Assembly: GCA_004557385.1 (NCBI GenBank)
Contig: SFEA01000001.1
Coordinates: 1-64,000 of the forward strand
Source of the DNA: Bacteroidales bacterium
GTDB taxonomy: Bacteria > Bacteroidota > Bacteroidia > Bacteroidales > Muribaculaceae
Direction: 5' to 3'
DNA length: 64,000 nt
Positions 62,282-64,000 of the stretch are shown in pieces. A model generated the notes under the pieces. That model saw nothing but the letters and a program-made list of their open reading frames with translations, was not told the DNA's origin and made no database searches. A program made the translations under genes and the position numbers. Position 1 is the stretch's first letter. Each line of letters opens with the position of its first letter.

Positions 62282-62318
62282 GCATTTGCTTCTGCGGCGC
62301 ATGCAGATGAGGGGGGGT

Positions 62319-62352
62319 ATAAAAAAGTTGCACCCCGATTGGGATGCAACTT
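62319..62352 (-). terminator. Terminator of rpsP
   Basis: On the minus strand AAGTTGCATCCC pairs with GGTGCAACTT, one mismatch in a stem of about 11 bp with a short loop, followed by T residues (plus-strand A-run at 62321-62326). It lies 30 bp after the rpsP stop. Confidence 0.88.
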
Positions 62353-62383
62353 GGTATTTTCGCTTAAAGAGTGAACTGAGCGA

Positions 62384-62920
62384 TTATTCTGCTGGAGTTT
62401 CAGCAGCTTCAGCTTCAGGAGCAGCTTCTTCAGCAGCCTTAGCAGCAGCTGCAGCAGCGAGTTCTGCCTTCTTCTTAGCTACGGCTTCAGCCTTAGCAGC
62501 GTTCTTGGCAGTTTCTTCCTCGAGGCGAGCCTTAGCAGCGCTGCGCTTAGCGTCAGCCAAACCAACCTTGATGGCGTTGATTTTAGAGTCCTTAGCTTGC
62601 TTCCAAGCGTCGAAACGCTTTTGTGCTTCTTCGGCAGAGAACGCACCCTTCTTAACGCCGCGTTGCAAGTGCTTCATGAGCATAACGCCTTCGCGAGAAA
62701 GGATAGTGCGAACAGTGTCGGTAGGGATAGCACCGTTGTTAATCCAGTAAAGGGCTCTTTCGAAATTTAAACTGATTGTAGCAGGATTAGTGTTAGGATT
62801 GTACGAGCCAATTCTTTCAATAAATTTACCATCGCGTGGCGCTCTGCTATCAGCGATTACAATTGGATAGAACGCATAGTTCTTGTGACCATGGCGTTGC
62901 AATCTGATTTTTGTTGCCAT
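62384..62920 (-). CDS. rpsP: 30S ribosomal protein S16 with long C-terminal tail
   Basis: A 178-residue S16. The core of about 80 residues is standard: MATKIRLQRHGHKNYAFYPIVIADSRAPRDGKFIERIGSYNP, then LNFERALYWINNGAIPTDTVRTILSREGV. Bacterial S16 is usually 80-90 residues. Here a further about 95 residues follow, rich in Ala, Lys and Glu and predicted to be helical, ending in an acidic Ala-Glu-Pro tail. S16 binds 16S rRNA early in 30S assembly. Long S16 tails are known in Bacteroidetes, and their role is unclear. Confidence 0.96.
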   Translation of the reverse strand: MATKIRLQRHGHKNYAFYPIVIADSRAPRDGKFIERIGSYNPNTNPATISLNFERALYWINNGAIPTDTVRTILSREGVMLMKHLQRGVKKGAFSAEEAQKRFDAWKQAKDSKINAIKVGLADAKRSAAKARLEEETAKNAAKAEAVAKKKAELAAAAAAKAAEEAAPEAEAAETPAE

Positions 62921-63113
62921 TAAATAATGTAGTTTAAATTGTGATAATAATTAAAATTATTGTGCGGCTTACTCGAAGCCTATTGCCTCATGCGTGGGCG
63001 TAAGCTTTCGCATTTAGCGGTGCAAAGGTAGTAATAATTATTTTGTTATCAAAATATTATGTGGCTGAAGTTCGAAAAAAATTGTTTGAAACACCAATTT
63101 CGCGAATAATCAC

Positions 63114-63121
63114 TATCTTTG
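63114..63121 (+). promoter_or_regulatory. -7 element for tcdA
   Basis: TATCTTTG at 63114-63121 fits the -7 element, 27 bp before the tcdA ATG. A TTTG at 63085-63088 is 25 bp upstream, longer than ideal. Confidence 0.5.
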
Positions 63122-63148
63122 TAGACATGAGACATCAAAAAGCATAAG

Positions 63149-63949
63149 ATGGAAGAGAAAGTGGTAAGCAAAGAAGATGCCATATACAACCGCAGCGAGC
63201 GACTGCTGGGCAGGGATATGGTGGAAGCGATGCACTCATGCCGAGTGATTGTGTTCGGCGTTGGCGGCGTAGGCAGCTGGTGCGCCGAAGGATTGGTACG
63301 CTCGGGCGTGACCCACATCACCATAGTTGACAGCGACACGGTGTGCATCACCAACATCAACCGCCAGCTAATGGCTACGAGCGAGAACATCGGCGCCGTT
63401 AAGGTGGATGAGCTGAAGCGCAGGTTGCTTGCCATCAATCCGCAAGCCGAAGTGATTGCCATAAACGGTGTGTACAACGAGCAGACGTCGGCAGAGTTTG
63501 CACTCGACACCTACGACTATGTGATTGACTGCATCGACAGCTTGAAGGACAAAGCCAGCCTGCTGGTGAATGCCAGCCGAAGCGGCGCACGGGTGTACTC
63601 GTCGATGGGCGCGGCTCTGAAGCTCGACCCCACGAAGGTGGCAGTGGCAGAGTTTTGGAAGGTGAAAGGCTGTCCGCTTGCCCGGGCGTTGCGCAAGAAG
63701 TTTAAAGCCAGTGGCGTGTATCCGCGAGGCAAGGTGATGTGCGTCTACAGCGACGAACTGCTTGAAAACCGCGGTTGCAGCATGGAGTGTGAGCAGTGCC
63801 CCACACGATGCCCGAAAGCCGATGCCGACGATGTAGGACCAGGATTTGTGAAAGGGCAGGTGAACGGTTCGCTTGTGCATATCACAGCAATCTTTGGCTT
63901 TCATCTGTCGGGGATGGTGATAATGGATTTGAAAAAAAGATTGAAATAA
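63149..63949 (+). CDS. tcdA: tRNA threonylcarbamoyladenosine dehydratase
   Basis: A 266-residue ThiF/E1-like protein. The adenylate-binding signature is FGVGGVGSWCAEGLVRSGV near residues 32-50, then DSDTVCITNINRQLMA near residue 60. VIDCIDSLKDKASL near 128 is the E1-like metal and adenylate region. TcdA cyclises t6A in tRNAs to ct6A with ATP. The closely related HesA/MoeB group is an alternative, but the NINRQ motif and length favour TcdA. The Sua5-type gene at 20940 acts earlier in the same modification. Confidence 0.9.
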   Translation: MEEKVVSKEDAIYNRSERLLGRDMVEAMHSCRVIVFGVGGVGSWCAEGLVRSGVTHITIVDSDTVCITNINRQLMATSENIGAVKVDELKRRLLAINPQAEVIAINGVYNEQTSAEFALDTYDYVIDCIDSLKDKASLLVNASRSGARVYSSMGAALKLDPTKVAVAEFWKVKGCPLARALRKKFKASGVYPRGKVMCVYSDELLENRGCSMECEQCPTRCPKADADDVGPGFVKGQVNGSLVHITAIFGFHLSGMVIMDLKKRLK

Positions 63950-63997
63950 ACCGCATTTGGTGGTCGAAAATGGCGCATTAGTATTCAAAAATGCGGT
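63950..63997 (+). terminator. Possible hairpin after tcdA at the window edge
   Basis: ACCGCATTT at 63950-63958 is the exact inverted complement of AAATGCGGT at 63989-63997, with a 30-nt loop. The window ends 3 bp later, so a T-run cannot be seen. Confidence 0.4.
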
Positions 63998-64000
63998 AAT

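Larger units (their letters stand above)
62094..62318. other. Gene-free region with palindromic repeat and 9-bp tandem array
   Basis: The gap between DUF4836 and the rpsP terminator holds repeat copy D (62149-62245) and a 9-bp tandem array (62246-62281). A plus-strand open frame starts inside the array and runs antisense to rpsP; it is not a gene. Confidence 0.7.

Noticed and set aside
62253..62750. A plus-strand Ser/Ala-rich gene
   Set aside because: It is antisense to the Ala-rich tail of rpsP and starts within a tandem repeat.
1..64000. tRNA, rRNA, insertion sequences, prophage or integrated elements
   Set aside because: None was recognised when reading both strands. Gene content and spacing are those of core chromosome.

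Overview
The window is chromosomal DNA of a Bacteroidales gut-type bacterium, probably Muribaculaceae or a close relative. The evidence is the complete Bacteroides aerotolerance (Bat) operon, a DUF4836 lipoprotein, a PorT-like barrel, a BspA-type surface protein, the Bacteroidetes form of PurM, weak Shine-Dalgarno signals, and repeated promoter -7 elements of the TAnnTTTG type with TTTG at -33. The family-level placement is inference. No rRNA, tRNA, CRISPR array, insertion sequence or prophage was seen. Gene density is high and nearly everything looks like core genome.

Layout. 1-1835: a hairpin-rich leader, an HU protein, and an HU-transmembrane-LysM fusion with a long Ser-Glu-Pro repeat. 1984-11165: moxR, DUF58, batA-batE and a PAP2 phosphatase, a tight plus-strand operon. 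11285-11900: two small proteins. 11972-16748: dxs, trkA, trkH. 16815-25785: ftsK, a LolA-like gene, trxB, a Sua5/YrdC gene, an undecaprenyl-phosphate sugar transferase, a ClC channel and fmt. 25790-26758: a GT2 glycosyltransferase on the minus strand. 26969-30686: alpha/beta hydrolase, membrane-anchored MurF-like ligase and long Ddl-like ligase. 30828-34025: a tandem-hydrolase lipoprotein, a stand-alone HsdR N-terminal-like protein and holA.

34037-47872 is minus strand: BspA-like protein, PorT-like barrel, a four-LysM/periplasmic-binding-fold protein, metY, two tandem primase genes, DUF3332, an MltF-like transglycosylase, purM and cdsA. 48129-48870 is a DUF2975/HTH pair with clear operator-like palindromes. 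48971-53711 (minus) holds a metallophosphoesterase, DUF1015, purA and a Fur-family regulator, divergent from a clpC without its N-domain and htpG (53938-58160). 58415-60381 (minus) is the agmatine-to-putrescine pair aguB/aguA. The window ends with DUF4836, rpsP (minus) and tcdA.

The main observations are these. (1) Two DnaG genes lie in tandem: one keeps the catalytic Toprim and C-terminal domains but has a diverged zinc motif, while the other keeps a textbook zinc domain, has lost the catalytic Lys, Glu and Asp residues, and lacks the helicase-binding domain. This suggests a split or heteromeric primase. (2) An HU-TM-LysM protein could tie the nucleoid to the cell wall. (3) A membrane Mur ligase, a Ddl-like ligase and a hydrolase form a cassette. 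(4) ClpC lacks its adaptor-binding N-domain. (5) A dispersed palindromic intergenic repeat family is present in four copies.
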